From assembly GCF_011043625.1 (NCBI RefSeq), contig NZ_JAAKGT010000002.1, positions 434,001-498,000 on the forward strand: DNA of 64,000 nt. Direction: 5' to 3'. The DNA comes from Caulobacter sp. 602-2 (GTDB taxonomy: Bacteria > Pseudomonadota > Alphaproteobacteria > Caulobacterales > Caulobacteraceae). The position numbers and the translations under genes are program-made. Of this stretch, positions 35,801 through 44,416 are shown one piece after another (position 1 is the stretch's first letter; each line of letters opens with the position of its first letter). The notes under the pieces are model-generated. The model worked only from the letters and a program-made list of their open reading frames with translations. It was not told the origin of the DNA and made no database searches.

Positions 35801-35902
35801 CGTCATCCCGGAAAGCCCGCAGGGCTTATCCGGGACCCAGGGGCGGCGTAGTGCGGTTGCCCCTGTGTCCTGGCTCTCCGCTTCGCTGCGGCCGGGATGA
35901 CG
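35801..35902. repeat. Intergenic inverted repeat (GTCATCCCGG type)
   Basis: Begins CGTCATCCCGG and ends CCGGGATGACG, with internal pairing such as AAGCCCGCAGGGCTT and CAGGGGC/GCCCCTG. A long imperfect hairpin between two genes on the same strand, typical of dispersed alphaproteobacterial intergenic repeats. Confidence 0.75.
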
Positions 35903-35915
35903 AACAATGGGGGCT

Positions 35916-37760
35916 CTACCCCACCCTGTCCCACGGAAAGCTCAGCGTCGGCTGGTTGACGTGGCGCTTCATCTTCAGGGTCAGGCGCGCGCCCGAGCCC
36001 GGCGCCAGGCGCAGGGTGAAGGCCGAGGCGTCGACCGCCTGGGGCGCGCCCTCGCCGATCGCCGCGCTCTGGATCTGGTGCTCGCCATAGGCGCCGCCCT
36101 GGATCGTCACCGAGCGCGAGGCGACCTGGCTGAGATTGACCAGGCTGACCACCGTCTCGTCGTCGCTCAACCGCTCGACCAGGGCCGCGACGTCCTGCGG
36201 AACGCCGGCCCGGCGGCGCTGGGGATCGAAATAGCGCAGGCGCGCGTAGTGCAGCGCGCCGCCCTGCGAGGGCGACGACTTCGACCACGGCGGCCGGGCG
36301 ATGTGGATGCCGCCCTCCATCAGCTGGATCAGAGCGGTGACGCTGGCCGGATTGATGTCGAGCGCGGCGTCGGCCAGGCGGGTGTCGGGGGTCGAGGCGT
36401 CGTCGCGCTGGGCCTGGGCGCGGGCGCGCACCCGTTCCAGGTCGCCGCGCAGCGTCTTGGCAGGATAGGAGGCATCCTTTCCATCCAGCCAATCGAGCCA
36501 TGGATGGGCCGCCGCGCGGGCGCGGTCGGACGGCTTCATCGACAGGTACCAGATCTCCAGCCCGTTCAGCTGGTACTCGCCGGGCGCGAAGCTGTACCAG
36601 CCCTTGGCCCCGTACATGCGCGGCGTCGTGACCTTGCCGCCCTCGACCTTCTTCTGGGCGTTGATGACGTCGTTCTGGCGCCGCCACACGTCGAGATACT
36701 TGTCGTCGCCGGTCAGCAGGTAGGCGTTCATGAAGCCGACGATGGCGCGGGGCACGCGGTTGCGGTCCTCGCGATGGCCGGCCTGCGGCACGACGGGACT
36801 GAAGCCCCAGCCGTAGGTTCCGCTCCACCAGCGGTCCTTCGGGACCTTGCCGTCCAGGCCGACCTTGCTGGGGATCACGTCGCCGTTGGCCCGCGCCCGC
36901 TCGATCCAGCCGTCGACATATTTCAGGATCCAGTCGCGGTACTTGGCCTCGTGGTCCAGCATGTAGGCGTTCATCACCAGGCTGGTGGCCTGCAGGTTCA
37001 GCGGGCTGTCGCCGACCACGTCGCCATACTCGTCGTAGTGGCGCAGGGTCTCCTCGTACGAGCGCTCGCCGTGCTCCATGAAGAAGTGGGTCACGTCGAA
37101 GGGGTCGCCGGCCCAGTCCAGGGGCGTGGCCTTGCGCAGCATCGGCCCCCGGCTGCCGGTGATCATGCTGCGGATGATGTTGAGCTTGGGATCATAGTTG
37201 GGCGTGGACGGATCCTCGCCGGTGTAGAAGCCCGAGAACCTTTTCGCCCGCTCGCGGAAGCGCGGATCGTCGGGCGCGGACAGCCCCAGCAGGTTGAACA
37301 CCGACAGCCCCTCGGACAGGTGCTGCCAGTCGCTCATGACCGGGAATTCCTTGTAGTACATGCCCTCGCGCGCGAACGGCACGTCCTTGGTCCTGGCCGC
37401 CGTGTACTGGCGCACATTGCCCTCGAAGGCCTTCTGGGCCAGCGCCAGCACGCGGTCGCCGGCGCCCAGGGCGTGCAGGGTCGGCCAGTCGTTGACGTTC
37501 TCGATGGCGTCGTCGGGACCATCGTTGGCGCCCCAGCGCTCGAAGGCCAGGAGGTAGCCGCGCTCGTCGAAATAGCGGGCGAAGAAGGCCTCGCAGGCCT
37601 CCTCGTTGGCCTTGAGCAGTTCGCGCTGCAGCAGGGCCCATTCGGGCGCGACCATCGGCGTCGTGACGGCCAGGGCGGCGGGCGCGGCGCTGGCCTTGCG
37701 GCCGAGGCCCGCGAGGACCAGGGCCGAGGCGCCGGCCAGGACATGGCGTCGAGAAAGCAT
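35916..37760 (-). CDS. Tat-exported protein of unknown function in the sugar-acid locus
   Basis: 614 residues. The first 26 carry a twin-arginine signal (SRRHVLAGASALVLAGLG). The body is rich in Trp, Tyr and His in helical segments (YFDERGYLLAFERWG, NDWPTLHALGAGDRVLALAQ, RWWSGTYGWGFSPVVPQ, EYQLNGLEIWYLSMKPSDRA), resembling an (alpha/alpha)-barrel carbohydrate-active enzyme, and the last 130 residues look like a beta-sandwich (SRSVTIQGGAYGEHQIQ). I cannot place it in a named lyase or hydrolase family. ATG 37760 overlaps the permease stop by one base (TGATG), so it is co-translated with the MFS transporter. A periplasmic oligosaccharide lyase or hydrolase feeding that permease is an inference. 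Confidence 0.85.
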   Translation of the reverse strand: MLSRRHVLAGASALVLAGLGRKASAAPAALAVTTPMVAPEWALLQRELLKANEEACEAFFARYFDERGYLLAFERWGANDGPDDAIENVNDWPTLHALGAGDRVLALAQKAFEGNVRQYTAARTKDVPFAREGMYYKEFPVMSDWQHLSEGLSVFNLLGLSAPDDPRFRERAKRFSGFYTGEDPSTPNYDPKLNIIRSMITGSRGPMLRKATPLDWAGDPFDVTHFFMEHGERSYEETLRHYDEYGDVVGDSPLNLQATSLVMNAYMLDHEAKYRDWILKYVDGWIERARANGDVIPSKVGLDGKVPKDRWWSGTYGWGFSPVVPQAGHREDRNRVPRAIVGFMNAYLLTGDDKYLDVWRRQNDVINAQKKVEGGKVTTPRMYGAKGWYSFAPGEYQLNGLEIWYLSMKPSDRARAAAHPWLDWLDGKDASYPAKTLRGDLERVRARAQAQRDDASTPDTRLADAALDINPASVTALIQLMEGGIHIARPPWSKSSPSQGGALHYARLRYFDPQRRRAGVPQDVAALVERLSDDETVVSLVNLSQVASRSVTIQGGAYGEHQIQSAAIGEGAPQAVDASAFTLRLAPGSGARLTLKMKRHVNQPTLSFPWDRVG

Positions 37761-39076
37761 CAGGCCGCCTTCAGCTGCAGGCGCTGGATCTTCCCGACGA
37801 TCAGGAAGTAGGCCAGCACGGCGATCAGGCAGTGGGCGCCGACGAAGATCAACGCCCCGTCGAACGAGCCGGTGGCTTTCACGATGTAGCCGATGACGAT
37901 CGGGGTCACGATGCCCGCCGTATTGCCGAAGGTGTTGAAGACGCCGCCCGTCACCCCGGCCATCTCCTTGGGCGAGGTGTCCGACACCACCGCCCAGCCC
38001 AGCGAGGCCACGCCCTTGCCGAAGAAGGCCGCGGCCATGATCACGATGACCAGCCACTCCTGCTCGACGTAGTTGCAGATGACGATGCAGGTGGCCAGGA
38101 TCATGCCCAGCAGCAGCGGCGTCTTGCGGGCGATGTCGAGATTGCCGGTCTTCTTCAAGAGGTGGTCGGAGATCATCCCGCCCAGCAGGCCGCCGGCGAA
38201 GCCGCACAGGGCCGGCAGGGCGGCGGTGAAGCCCGCCTGCAGGATCGACAGCCCCCGCGCCTTGACCAGGTAGATCGGGAACCAGGTGACGAAGAAGTAG
38301 GTCAGCACGTTGATGCAGTACTGGCCGATATACACACCCAGCAGCATGCGGCTGGTCAGCACCTGCTTGACGTTGGCCCAGGTGAAGGCCGCGCCGGCGT
38401 TGGCGGTCTTGTCCTCCATCCGCACCAGGCCGCCGCCGGCCTCGATGTAGTCGAACTCGGCCTTGCTGATCTTCGGGTGCTCGACCGGGCTGTGGATCAG
38501 CTTGACGAAGAAGAAGGCCGCCACGATCCCGATCGCGCCCATCACGAAGAACACCGACCGCCAGCCGAAGTCGTGGGCCAGCCAGCCCATCAGCGGCGCG
38601 AAGGCGACCAGCGAGAAGTACTGGGCCGAGTTGAAGATCGCCGAGGCGGTGCCCCGCTCCGAGCCCGGGAACCAGGCGGCCACGATGCGGGCGTTGGCCG
38701 GGAACGACGGCGCCTCGGCAAGGCCCACCAGGAAGCGCATGAAGAACAGGGCCACGGCCGCCGCCAGGCCGGTGAAGATCCCCGAAAAGCCCTGCAGCAG
38801 GGTGAAGCTCGACCACAGCACCAGGGCCGCGGTGTAGATCTTCTTGGAGCCGAAGCGGTCGAGCAGCGCGCCGCCAGGGATCTGGCCCAGCACGTAGGCC
38901 CAGGCGAAGGCCGACATGATGTAGCCCATGGCCACCGGATCCAGGCCCAGCTCCTTCGACGCCGACTGGCCGGCGATCGAGAAGGTGGCGCGGTCGGCGT
39001 AGTTGATCGTCGTGATGATGAAGAGCGTCGCGATGATCAGCCAGCGCACGCGGGTACGCCTGGTGGTGTCGGTCAT
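37760..39076 (-). CDS. MFS permease, anion:cation symporter type (sugar-acid-like)
   Basis: 438 residues with 12 predicted membrane segments. MFS marks: NYADRATFSIAG in TM1 region, GGALLDRFGSKKIY loop, RFLVGLAEAPSFPANARIVAAWFP, GGMISDHLLKKTG, and VSDTSPKEMAGVTGGVFNTFGN. These are characteristic of the ACS family (GudP/GarP/ExuT), which imports glucarate, galactarate or hexuronates with protons. With kdgD nearby, D-glucarate/galactarate or uronate is the likely substrate. Divergent from a TonB receptor; the next gene overlaps it. Confidence 0.92.
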   Translation of the reverse strand: MTDTTRRTRVRWLIIATLFIITTINYADRATFSIAGQSASKELGLDPVAMGYIMSAFAWAYVLGQIPGGALLDRFGSKKIYTAALVLWSSFTLLQGFSGIFTGLAAAVALFFMRFLVGLAEAPSFPANARIVAAWFPGSERGTASAIFNSAQYFSLVAFAPLMGWLAHDFGWRSVFFVMGAIGIVAAFFFVKLIHSPVEHPKISKAEFDYIEAGGGLVRMEDKTANAGAAFTWANVKQVLTSRMLLGVYIGQYCINVLTYFFVTWFPIYLVKARGLSILQAGFTAALPALCGFAGGLLGGMISDHLLKKTGNLDIARKTPLLLGMILATCIVICNYVEQEWLVIVIMAAAFFGKGVASLGWAVVSDTSPKEMAGVTGGVFNTFGNTAGIVTPIVIGYIVKATGSFDGALIFVGAHCLIAVLAYFLIVGKIQRLQLKAA

Positions 39077-39168
39077 TGACGCTCTCCCTTGGTCGCCGCT
39101 CTGTCGTCGGCGCTTTGGAAGGACGCTAAGGGGCGTTGGGGCCCAGGTCTAAGTCAAATCGCCTATGG

Positions 39169-39281
39169 ACCGATCCACGGGCGACATGGATCGAACCGCG
39201 GTACGCATCGAAACCCAAGGCTGTCAAAGGATCGCCCGCGCGCGAGCCGACAGGCGCCGCTGCGGAAACCTGTGGATCGGT
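39169..39281. promoter_or_regulatory. Widely spaced inverted repeat in the MFS/TonB-receptor divergent spacer
   Basis: ACCGATCCAC at 39169-39178 and its exact complement GTGGATCGGT at 39272-39281; the outer TATGGACC and GGTCCATA also pair, and a related TGGATCGA lies near 39187. The 340-bp spacer has no gene. Candidate operator pair for coordinate control of permease and receptor. Confidence 0.45.
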
Positions 39282-39416
39282 GCACATCGCGCATAGGTCC
39301 ATACCTGATTGGGATTGGCCCTCCGTTCGAACCCGTCCCTATGGTTCAGGCAACGAAGAAGCAGGCTCGGCCGGCTTCCAAAAGCGGCCCGCGCAGACGG
39401 GCATCGGGAGGGACAG

Positions 39417-42203
39417 ATGACGTCCAACAGGAATCCGCGCCTGCGCGCCGTGCTCGGCGCCAGCGCTTCGGCCTTCACCATTCTCGCCGCCGGCGCCGCG
39501 ATGGCCCAGGAGGCCCCGCCGCCGGCGGCCGAACCCGCTTCGGACGAGGTCGAGGCCATCGTCGTCACCGGCTTCCGCGCCAGCCTGCAGAGCGCCATCA
39601 ACCTCAAGCGCAATGAAAGCGGCGTGGTCGACGCCATCAAGGCCGAGGACATCGCCCAGTTCCCCGACCTGAACCTGGCCGAGTCGCTGCAGCGCATCCC
39701 CGGCGTGTCGATCTCGCGCATCAACGGCGAAGGCCGCCAGATCACCGTCCGGGGCCTCGGCTCGGAATACACCCGCGTCCGCATCAACGGCATGGAGGCC
39801 ATCTCCACCACCGGCGGCACCGCCAACAGCGGCGGCACCAACCGCGGCCGCGGCTTCGACTTCAACGTTTTCGCCTCGGATCTCTTCAACAGCATCGCCG
39901 TGCGCAAGACCGCCTCGGCCGACGTCGAGGAAGGCTCGCTGGGCGCCACGGTCGACCTGACCACCGCCAAGGCCTTCGACAGCGGCAAGCCCCAGCTCGT
40001 GCTGTCGGCGGGCGCCAGCTACAACGACCTGGCCCAGAAGACCACGCCGCGCATCTCGGCGCTGGGCAGCCGCACCTTCTTCGACGGCAAGCTGGGCGCC
40101 CTGCTGTCGGTCGCCTACGAGGAGCGCCGCCTCAAGGAGGAAGGCGCCAACATCACCCGCTGGGCCACCGGCGCCAGCAACGGCGGCTTCAACAGCGCCT
40201 CGACCATCCCGGGCTACACCCTGGCCCAGATCAACAGCGCCGACCTCTTCGCCCCGCGCATCCCCGGCTATGTCAGCTACGACATCGAGAACAAGCGCCT
40301 CGGGGTGGCCGGCTCGCTGCAGTACAAGCCCAGCTCCGACACCCAGATCACCTTCGACGCGCTGTACGCCTATCTGGCCGGCACGCGGAAGGAAGCCCAG
40401 CTGCAGGCCCTGGGCCTGTCGCGCAGCGGCGCCGGCAAGCCGCAGACGATCATCCGCGACGGCGTCGTAGAGAACGGCAACCTCGTCTACGCCCGGATGG
40501 ACAATGTCGATCTGCGCACCCAGGCCGCCTATGACGAGCTGAACACCGAGTTCAAGCAGTTCACCCTGGCCGGCACGCACGACTTCAGCAGCAACCTGCG
40601 GGTCGGGGCCCTGATCGGCTACGCGGACTCGACCTTCACCCAGCCGATCTCGACCATCGTCACCTTCGACCGGGCCAACAGCCAGAACTACGTCTACGAC
40701 TTCCGCAAGGGCCGCGCGCCGCAGATCCTGCTGGGCTTCGACGCCACCGACCCGGCCAACTGGTCGGCGGTCAACGGCACCTCCGAGGTGCGGATCCGGC
40801 CGCAGTTCGTCGAGAACCAGTTCTCGACCGCCAAGGTCTATGGCGAGTGGGACCTGAACGACAACCTGCGCCTCAAGGCCGGGGTCGACTGGCGCAAGTT
40901 CGAGTACGACAGCTACGGTGCCTATCGCGCCAGCGAGACCACGGTTCAGACCCTGACGCCCGCCCAGCTGGCTTCGGTCTCGCGCGTGTTCAGCGGCCTG
41001 GGCCGCAACATGGACCTGCCCGAAGGCAACTTCACCGCCTGGCTGGTGCCCGACATCGACAAGTACGCCGCCCTGCTGAACATCTACAGCAACCAGGGCA
41101 TCTACGCGATGACCGACACCAACAACACCTCGGCCCGCGGCCAGTACGGCGCGGTCGAGGAGCAGGACTACGGCGCCTACGTCCAGGCCGAGTTCAAGTT
41201 CGACGCCTTCGGCCTGCCCTTCCGCGGCGACGCCGGCCTGCGCCGGGTGCACACCAAGCAGGAGTCGGCCGGCTACGCCGCCGTCGCCGGCGCGATCCAG
41301 CGGGTCGAGGTCAAGCGCGACTACGACCTGACCCTGCCCTCGTTCAACCTGGCGGCCGACGTCACCGACACCATCGTGGCCCGCGTCAGCGCCGCCCAGA
41401 CCATCGCCCGTCCGGGCATCGGCTCGCTGTCGCCCGGCGGCGACGTGGCGGTGCAGGGCGCCAACCGCAACTACAGCTCGGGCAACCCGTACCTGAACCC
41501 GACCAAGTCGGACAATCTGGACCTGTCGCTGGAATGGTACCCCTCGCAGGGGGCGATGATGGCCGTCGGCGTGTTCTACAAGCGCATCGACACCTTCGTG
41601 GCCACCCTGCGCCGCGAGGCCGTCTACAACACCCTGGGCCTGCCGGACTCGCTGCTGACCGGCACCGGCGCCAACTCCGGCGAGGTGTTCCAGGTGACCC
41701 AGCCGGTGAACAGCGACGGCGGCGACCTGAAGGGCTTCGAGGTCAACGTCCAGCAGCCCTTCACCTTCCTGCCCGGCTTCTGGCGCAACTTCGGCGTGGT
41801 GGCCAACTACACCTTCGTCGACTCCGAGATCGACTATCCGACCTCGCAGACGGGGGCCACGCCGCCGATCCGGGAATCGCTGATCGGCCTGTCCAAGCAC
41901 GCCGCCAACCTGACGCTCTACTACGAGACCCCGACCTGGAGCGTCCGCGGATCGCTGGCCTATCGCGACGGCTACCTGTCGCAGGTGCCCGCCAGCGACG
42001 CCAACATCGTCCAGGGCACCAACGAGACCCTGAACGTCGACATGCAGGCCAGCTGGAACATCCGCGACAACCTGAAACTGTCGATCGAAGGCGTGAACCT
42101 GACCGACGAGTTCAACGACCAGTACGTCGGCTACAGCGACCGACTGAACGTCTACACCCACAGCGGCCGTCAGTTCATCGTCGGCCTTCGCTACAACTTC
42201 TAG
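39417..42203 (+). CDS. TonB-dependent receptor (Caulobacter-type, probable oligosaccharide uptake)
   Basis: 928 residues from ATG 39417, preceded by GGGAGGGACAG. Signal peptide (ASAFTILAAGAAMAQ), a TonB box (EVEAIVVTGFRASL), plug with AESLQRIPGVSISRINGEGR, ITVRGLGSEYTRVRINGM and VRKTASADVEEGSLGATVDL, then a barrel ending in GLRYNF. This N-terminal style marks the large TIGR01782-like receptor group expanded in Caulobacter, several of which import plant sugars. Divergent from the MFS permease/Tat protein unit, so probably the outer-membrane step of the same uptake route. Confidence 0.93.
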   Translation: MTSNRNPRLRAVLGASASAFTILAAGAAMAQEAPPPAAEPASDEVEAIVVTGFRASLQSAINLKRNESGVVDAIKAEDIAQFPDLNLAESLQRIPGVSISRINGEGRQITVRGLGSEYTRVRINGMEAISTTGGTANSGGTNRGRGFDFNVFASDLFNSIAVRKTASADVEEGSLGATVDLTTAKAFDSGKPQLVLSAGASYNDLAQKTTPRISALGSRTFFDGKLGALLSVAYEERRLKEEGANITRWATGASNGGFNSASTIPGYTLAQINSADLFAPRIPGYVSYDIENKRLGVAGSLQYKPSSDTQITFDALYAYLAGTRKEAQLQALGLSRSGAGKPQTIIRDGVVENGNLVYARMDNVDLRTQAAYDELNTEFKQFTLAGTHDFSSNLRVGALIGYADSTFTQPISTIVTFDRANSQNYVYDFRKGRAPQILLGFDATDPANWSAVNGTSEVRIRPQFVENQFSTAKVYGEWDLNDNLRLKAGVDWRKFEYDSYGAYRASETTVQTLTPAQLASVSRVFSGLGRNMDLPEGNFTAWLVPDIDKYAALLNIYSNQGIYAMTDTNNTSARGQYGAVEEQDYGAYVQAEFKFDAFGLPFRGDAGLRRVHTKQESAGYAAVAGAIQRVEVKRDYDLTLPSFNLAADVTDTIVARVSAAQTIARPGIGSLSPGGDVAVQGANRNYSSGNPYLNPTKSDNLDLSLEWYPSQGAMMAVGVFYKRIDTFVATLRREAVYNTLGLPDSLLTGTGANSGEVFQVTQPVNSDGGDLKGFEVNVQQPFTFLPGFWRNFGVVANYTFVDSEIDYPTSQTGATPPIRESLIGLSKHAANLTLYYETPTWSVRGSLAYRDGYLSQVPASDANIVQGTNETLNVDMQASWNIRDNLKLSIEGVNLTDEFNDQYVGYSDRLNVYTHSGRQFIVGLRYNF

Positions 42204-42235
42204 GCGCGATCCTACCTCCCCCCGGCGCCTAGACA

Positions 42236-42278
42236 GCCCGCGTCGCTCTCCTTCCAGGGCGGCGCGGGCCTTCTTTTT
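42236..42278 (+). terminator. Rho-independent terminator after the TonB receptor
   Basis: GCCCGCG (42236-42242) pairs with CGCGGGC (42263-42269), followed at once by CTTCTTTTT. A classical stem plus T-run about 35 bases past the stop. Confidence 0.8.
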
Positions 42279-42308
42279 GGGGGATGGGGACAAGCCCCGG
42301 TCCGCCCC

Positions 42309-42869
42309 CTACTCCCTCGGCATGGTCGTCGCCTGGCGGCGCACCACCCGGCAGCGGGTCTGGCCGAACTTCGTGGCGCAGAAGCCCGTCTCGTCAGAGC
42401 CCTGGCGGATCACCGCCCAGCGGTCGCGGTCGCACTGATGCCAGGTCTCGCGGAAGGCGCCCTTGTCGTCATAGGCAAACACCGGCGTGTCGCCTTGCGT
42501 GTAGAACCGGGTCATGCCGGTGAAGCCGCCGAAGCTGGTCTTGCCGTTGACCACGCCGCACACCCGGCCGGTGCGCATCATCCACACGCCGCCGAACTCC
42601 AGCTCGCGCGACTGCTTGAGACGGGCGACCAGGGCGGGATGCACCACCGCCCAGCGTCGGGCGGCCTGACGACGGGCGGGCTCCAGCGCCCCACCCTTGG
42701 CCTGGGGCAGCGGCCCCATGGCCCGCTCGAACCGGATGAAGTCGAAGATCCCGTAGGCCAGCGCCGCCAGCAGCGAGACGACCATGACCAGGCCCAGGAT
42801 CCGCCAGGCCAGCGCCGCGCCGCGCTTGCGGCCGACATGGGCGTCGGGAACGGGCAGCACGAACGACAT
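42309..42869 (-). CDS. Hypothetical single-pass membrane protein
   Basis: 186 residues from ATG 42869 (AGGGGGGAAG upstream). One membrane segment at about 20-40 (ILGLVMVVSLLAALAYGIFDF), then a soluble part with several cysteines (RVCGVVNGK, HQCDRD, GFCATKFGQTRCRVV) and a beta-like GGFTGMTRFYTQGDTPVFAYD stretch. The cysteines suggest a periplasmic or surface-exposed disulfide domain. No family recognised. A sequence resembling the BlaI-site palindrome precedes it. Confidence 0.7.
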   Translation of the reverse strand: MSFVLPVPDAHVGRKRGAALAWRILGLVMVVSLLAALAYGIFDFIRFERAMGPLPQAKGGALEPARRQAARRWAVVHPALVARLKQSRELEFGGVWMMRTGRVCGVVNGKTSFGGFTGMTRFYTQGDTPVFAYDDKGAFRETWHQCDRDRWAVIRQGSDETGFCATKFGQTRCRVVRRQATTMPRE

Positions 42870-42900
42870 GGTGATCTTCCCCCCTCTGACCGAAGGAAAG

Positions 42901-42913
42901 ATTACACGCGTAG
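42901..42913. promoter_or_regulatory. Possible second BlaI-type site
   Basis: ATTACACGCGTAG upstream of the hypothetical membrane gene resembles the ATTACGCCCGTAA palindrome in front of the blaI-like gene. Only partial symmetry (TTAC...GTA). Confidence 0.25.
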
Positions 42914-42939
42914 TTTTAAAGTTCAAGTGGACGCGCCCT

Positions 42940-43042
42940 GCGTCCTTCGAGGCCCGCTGCGCGGGCGCCTCAGGATGAGGGATTTCAGTGCAAGACAGTC
43001 CTCATCCTGAGGTGCGGGCCGAAGGCGAGCCTCGAAGGACGC
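42940..43042. repeat. Dispersed inverted repeat (CTTCGAGGC / CCTCAGGATGAGG type)
   Basis: GCGTCCTTCGAGGC at the left returns as its near complement GCCTCGAAGGACGC at the right; inside, CCTCAGGATGAGG mirrors CCTCATCCTGAGG. A long cruciform-like element between two minus-strand genes, of a form common in alphaproteobacterial intergenic regions. Confidence 0.8.
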
Positions 43043-43051
43043 AACGAGCCC

Positions 43052-43960
43052 CTACCGCGCCTCGGCGCTGCGGTTCAGCGGCGGCGGGGTGACGCCGTCG
43101 ACGAACAGCCGGGCGCTGGCGCCGGGGATGCGGGTCGAGGGCGGGGCCGGCCCGCGCGGCGCCAGGCTCCAGACGCCCATGACGATCATCACCGTCAGCG
43201 CGCCCAGGGTGACGGCGGCCGTCAGCCCCTCGCTCGAGACCGGGGCCGGGCCGGCGATGACCCGAACCCGCGACAGCAGCGGGTGGCGGCCGAAGGCGCA
43301 GGCCAGCGGCGAGGCGGCGGTGAAGGCGTGGGCCTTCATCAAGGTCTCGGCGTAGCGCTTGCGGGCCTTGGGGTGCAGGGCCACGACGTCGCCGTCGCAG
43401 GCGATCTCCTGGTCCAGGCGGGCGACGGCCGCGCCCAGATGGACGACAGGGTTCAGCCAGCCCAGCGCCTGGCAGGCCGTGATGATCAGGTTGCCGCGCG
43501 GGTCGCCGCGCCGCATGTGGGCGCGCTCGTGGGCCAGAACCAGCTCACGCTCGGCGGCGGTGAAGCGCTGGGCGAAGTCGCGCGGGATGACCAGGCGCGG
43601 GCAGAACACGCCCATGACCGCCGGACCTTCCAGGCCGGCGCGGGCGCGCTGGCGGAAAGCCCGCTCCGACAGGGCGATGAAGCCGGCCAGGCCGACGACG
43701 CCGGCCAGCCAGACGACCAGGAAGGCCACGGCCAGCAGGCGCTCGGGCGGCTGTTGCGCCGCGCCCGCGCCCAGGGCGTCCGACAGGCTGGGGAAGACGC
43801 TGGCCAGGGCCGCCGCCGGCGCCAGGCGCCACAGCTTGTAGGCGGCTTCCGATCCGACCAGGCGACGCACCGGCACGCGCAGCGCCAGCACGACCAGCAC
43901 GCCGACCGCGGCGGCCAGCTGCGCCCGCAGCAGGGTTATGGCCAGCAGTTCAATCAGCAT
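43052..43960 (-). CDS. M56 (BlaR1-like) membrane metallopeptidase
   Basis: 302 residues with transmembrane segments near the N-terminus (LLRAQLAAAVGVLVVLALRV; LLAVAFLVVWLAGVVGLAGF) and one near 230-245. The zinc motif is HERAH, H144-E145-x-x-H148, with RLDQEIACDGD supplying the third ligand. No C-terminal penicillin-binding sensor domain is present, unlike full BlaR1. It overlaps the BlaI-like repressor by 11 bases; the usual job of such a peptidase is to inactivate its cognate repressor on an envelope signal. Confidence 0.88.
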   Translation of the reverse strand: MLIELLAITLLRAQLAAAVGVLVVLALRVPVRRLVGSEAAYKLWRLAPAAALASVFPSLSDALGAGAAQQPPERLLAVAFLVVWLAGVVGLAGFIALSERAFRQRARAGLEGPAVMGVFCPRLVIPRDFAQRFTAAERELVLAHERAHMRRGDPRGNLIITACQALGWLNPVVHLGAAVARLDQEIACDGDVVALHPKARKRYAETLMKAHAFTAASPLACAFGRHPLLSRVRVIAGPAPVSSEGLTAAVTLGALTVMIVMGVWSLAPRGPAPPSTRIPGASARLFVDGVTPPPLNRSAEAR

Positions 43961-44318
43961 CGTCCAGCTCCGCGATCAGCTGCTTCAGCTGCTTGACCTC
44001 GTCGGGCGACAGCGAGCGGTGCTTGGCGAAATGGGCGACCAGCGGCGTCAGGCGGCCCTCGAACAGGCGGTCCAGCAGGCCCTGGCTCTCGGTCTGCAGA
44101 TATTCGGCGCGGCTGACGATCGGCACGTAGCGGACGCGGCCGTCGATGCGGCGCGACTCGATGGCCTTGCGCTTGAGCAGGCGGTTGATCAGCGTCTTGA
44201 CCGTCGCCTCGCCCCAGCCCTGCGGGCCGGCGACGGCCTCCAGAATCTCCTCGACGGTCAGGGGGCTCTGGCTCCAGAGCGCTTCCATGACGTGGCTTTC
44301 GGCGTGGGTGATGCTCAT
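43950..44318 (-). CDS. BlaI/MecI-family transcriptional repressor
   Basis: 122 residues with the BlaI winged helix (ESHVMEALWSQSPLTVEEIL, WGEATVKTLINRLLKRKAI, RVRYVPIVSRAEY) and a C-terminal helical dimerisation part. First gene of a two-gene operon with the M56 peptidase. No beta-lactamase gene is nearby, so the regulon is probably envelope-related. A palindrome lies 30 bases upstream. Confidence 0.92.
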   Translation of the reverse strand: MSITHAESHVMEALWSQSPLTVEEILEAVAGPQGWGEATVKTLINRLLKRKAIESRRIDGRVRYVPIVSRAEYLQTESQGLLDRLFEGRLTPLVAHFAKHRSLSPDEVKQLKQLIAELDDAD

Positions 44319-44347
44319 GGCTGTCCGCTGCTCTACTGACCTGAATG

Positions 44348-44362
44348 ATTACGCCCGTAAAT
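44348..44362. promoter_or_regulatory. Candidate BlaI operator
   Basis: TTACG, two bases, CGTAA: a perfect short palindrome in the 98-bp spacer between blaI-like (minus) and glnE (plus). BlaI/MecI repressors bind short dyads overlapping their own promoters. Confidence 0.45.
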
Positions 44363-44416
44363 GAAGCCGTCAAGCGATGCTTGGCGGACGCCGCCGGTCG
44401 TTTAAGAGTGCGCACC

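Noticed and set aside
43052-44318. Beta-lactam resistance regulon
   Set aside because: BlaI and an M56 peptidase are present, but there is no beta-lactamase or penicillin-binding protein gene and no sensor domain on the M56 protein.
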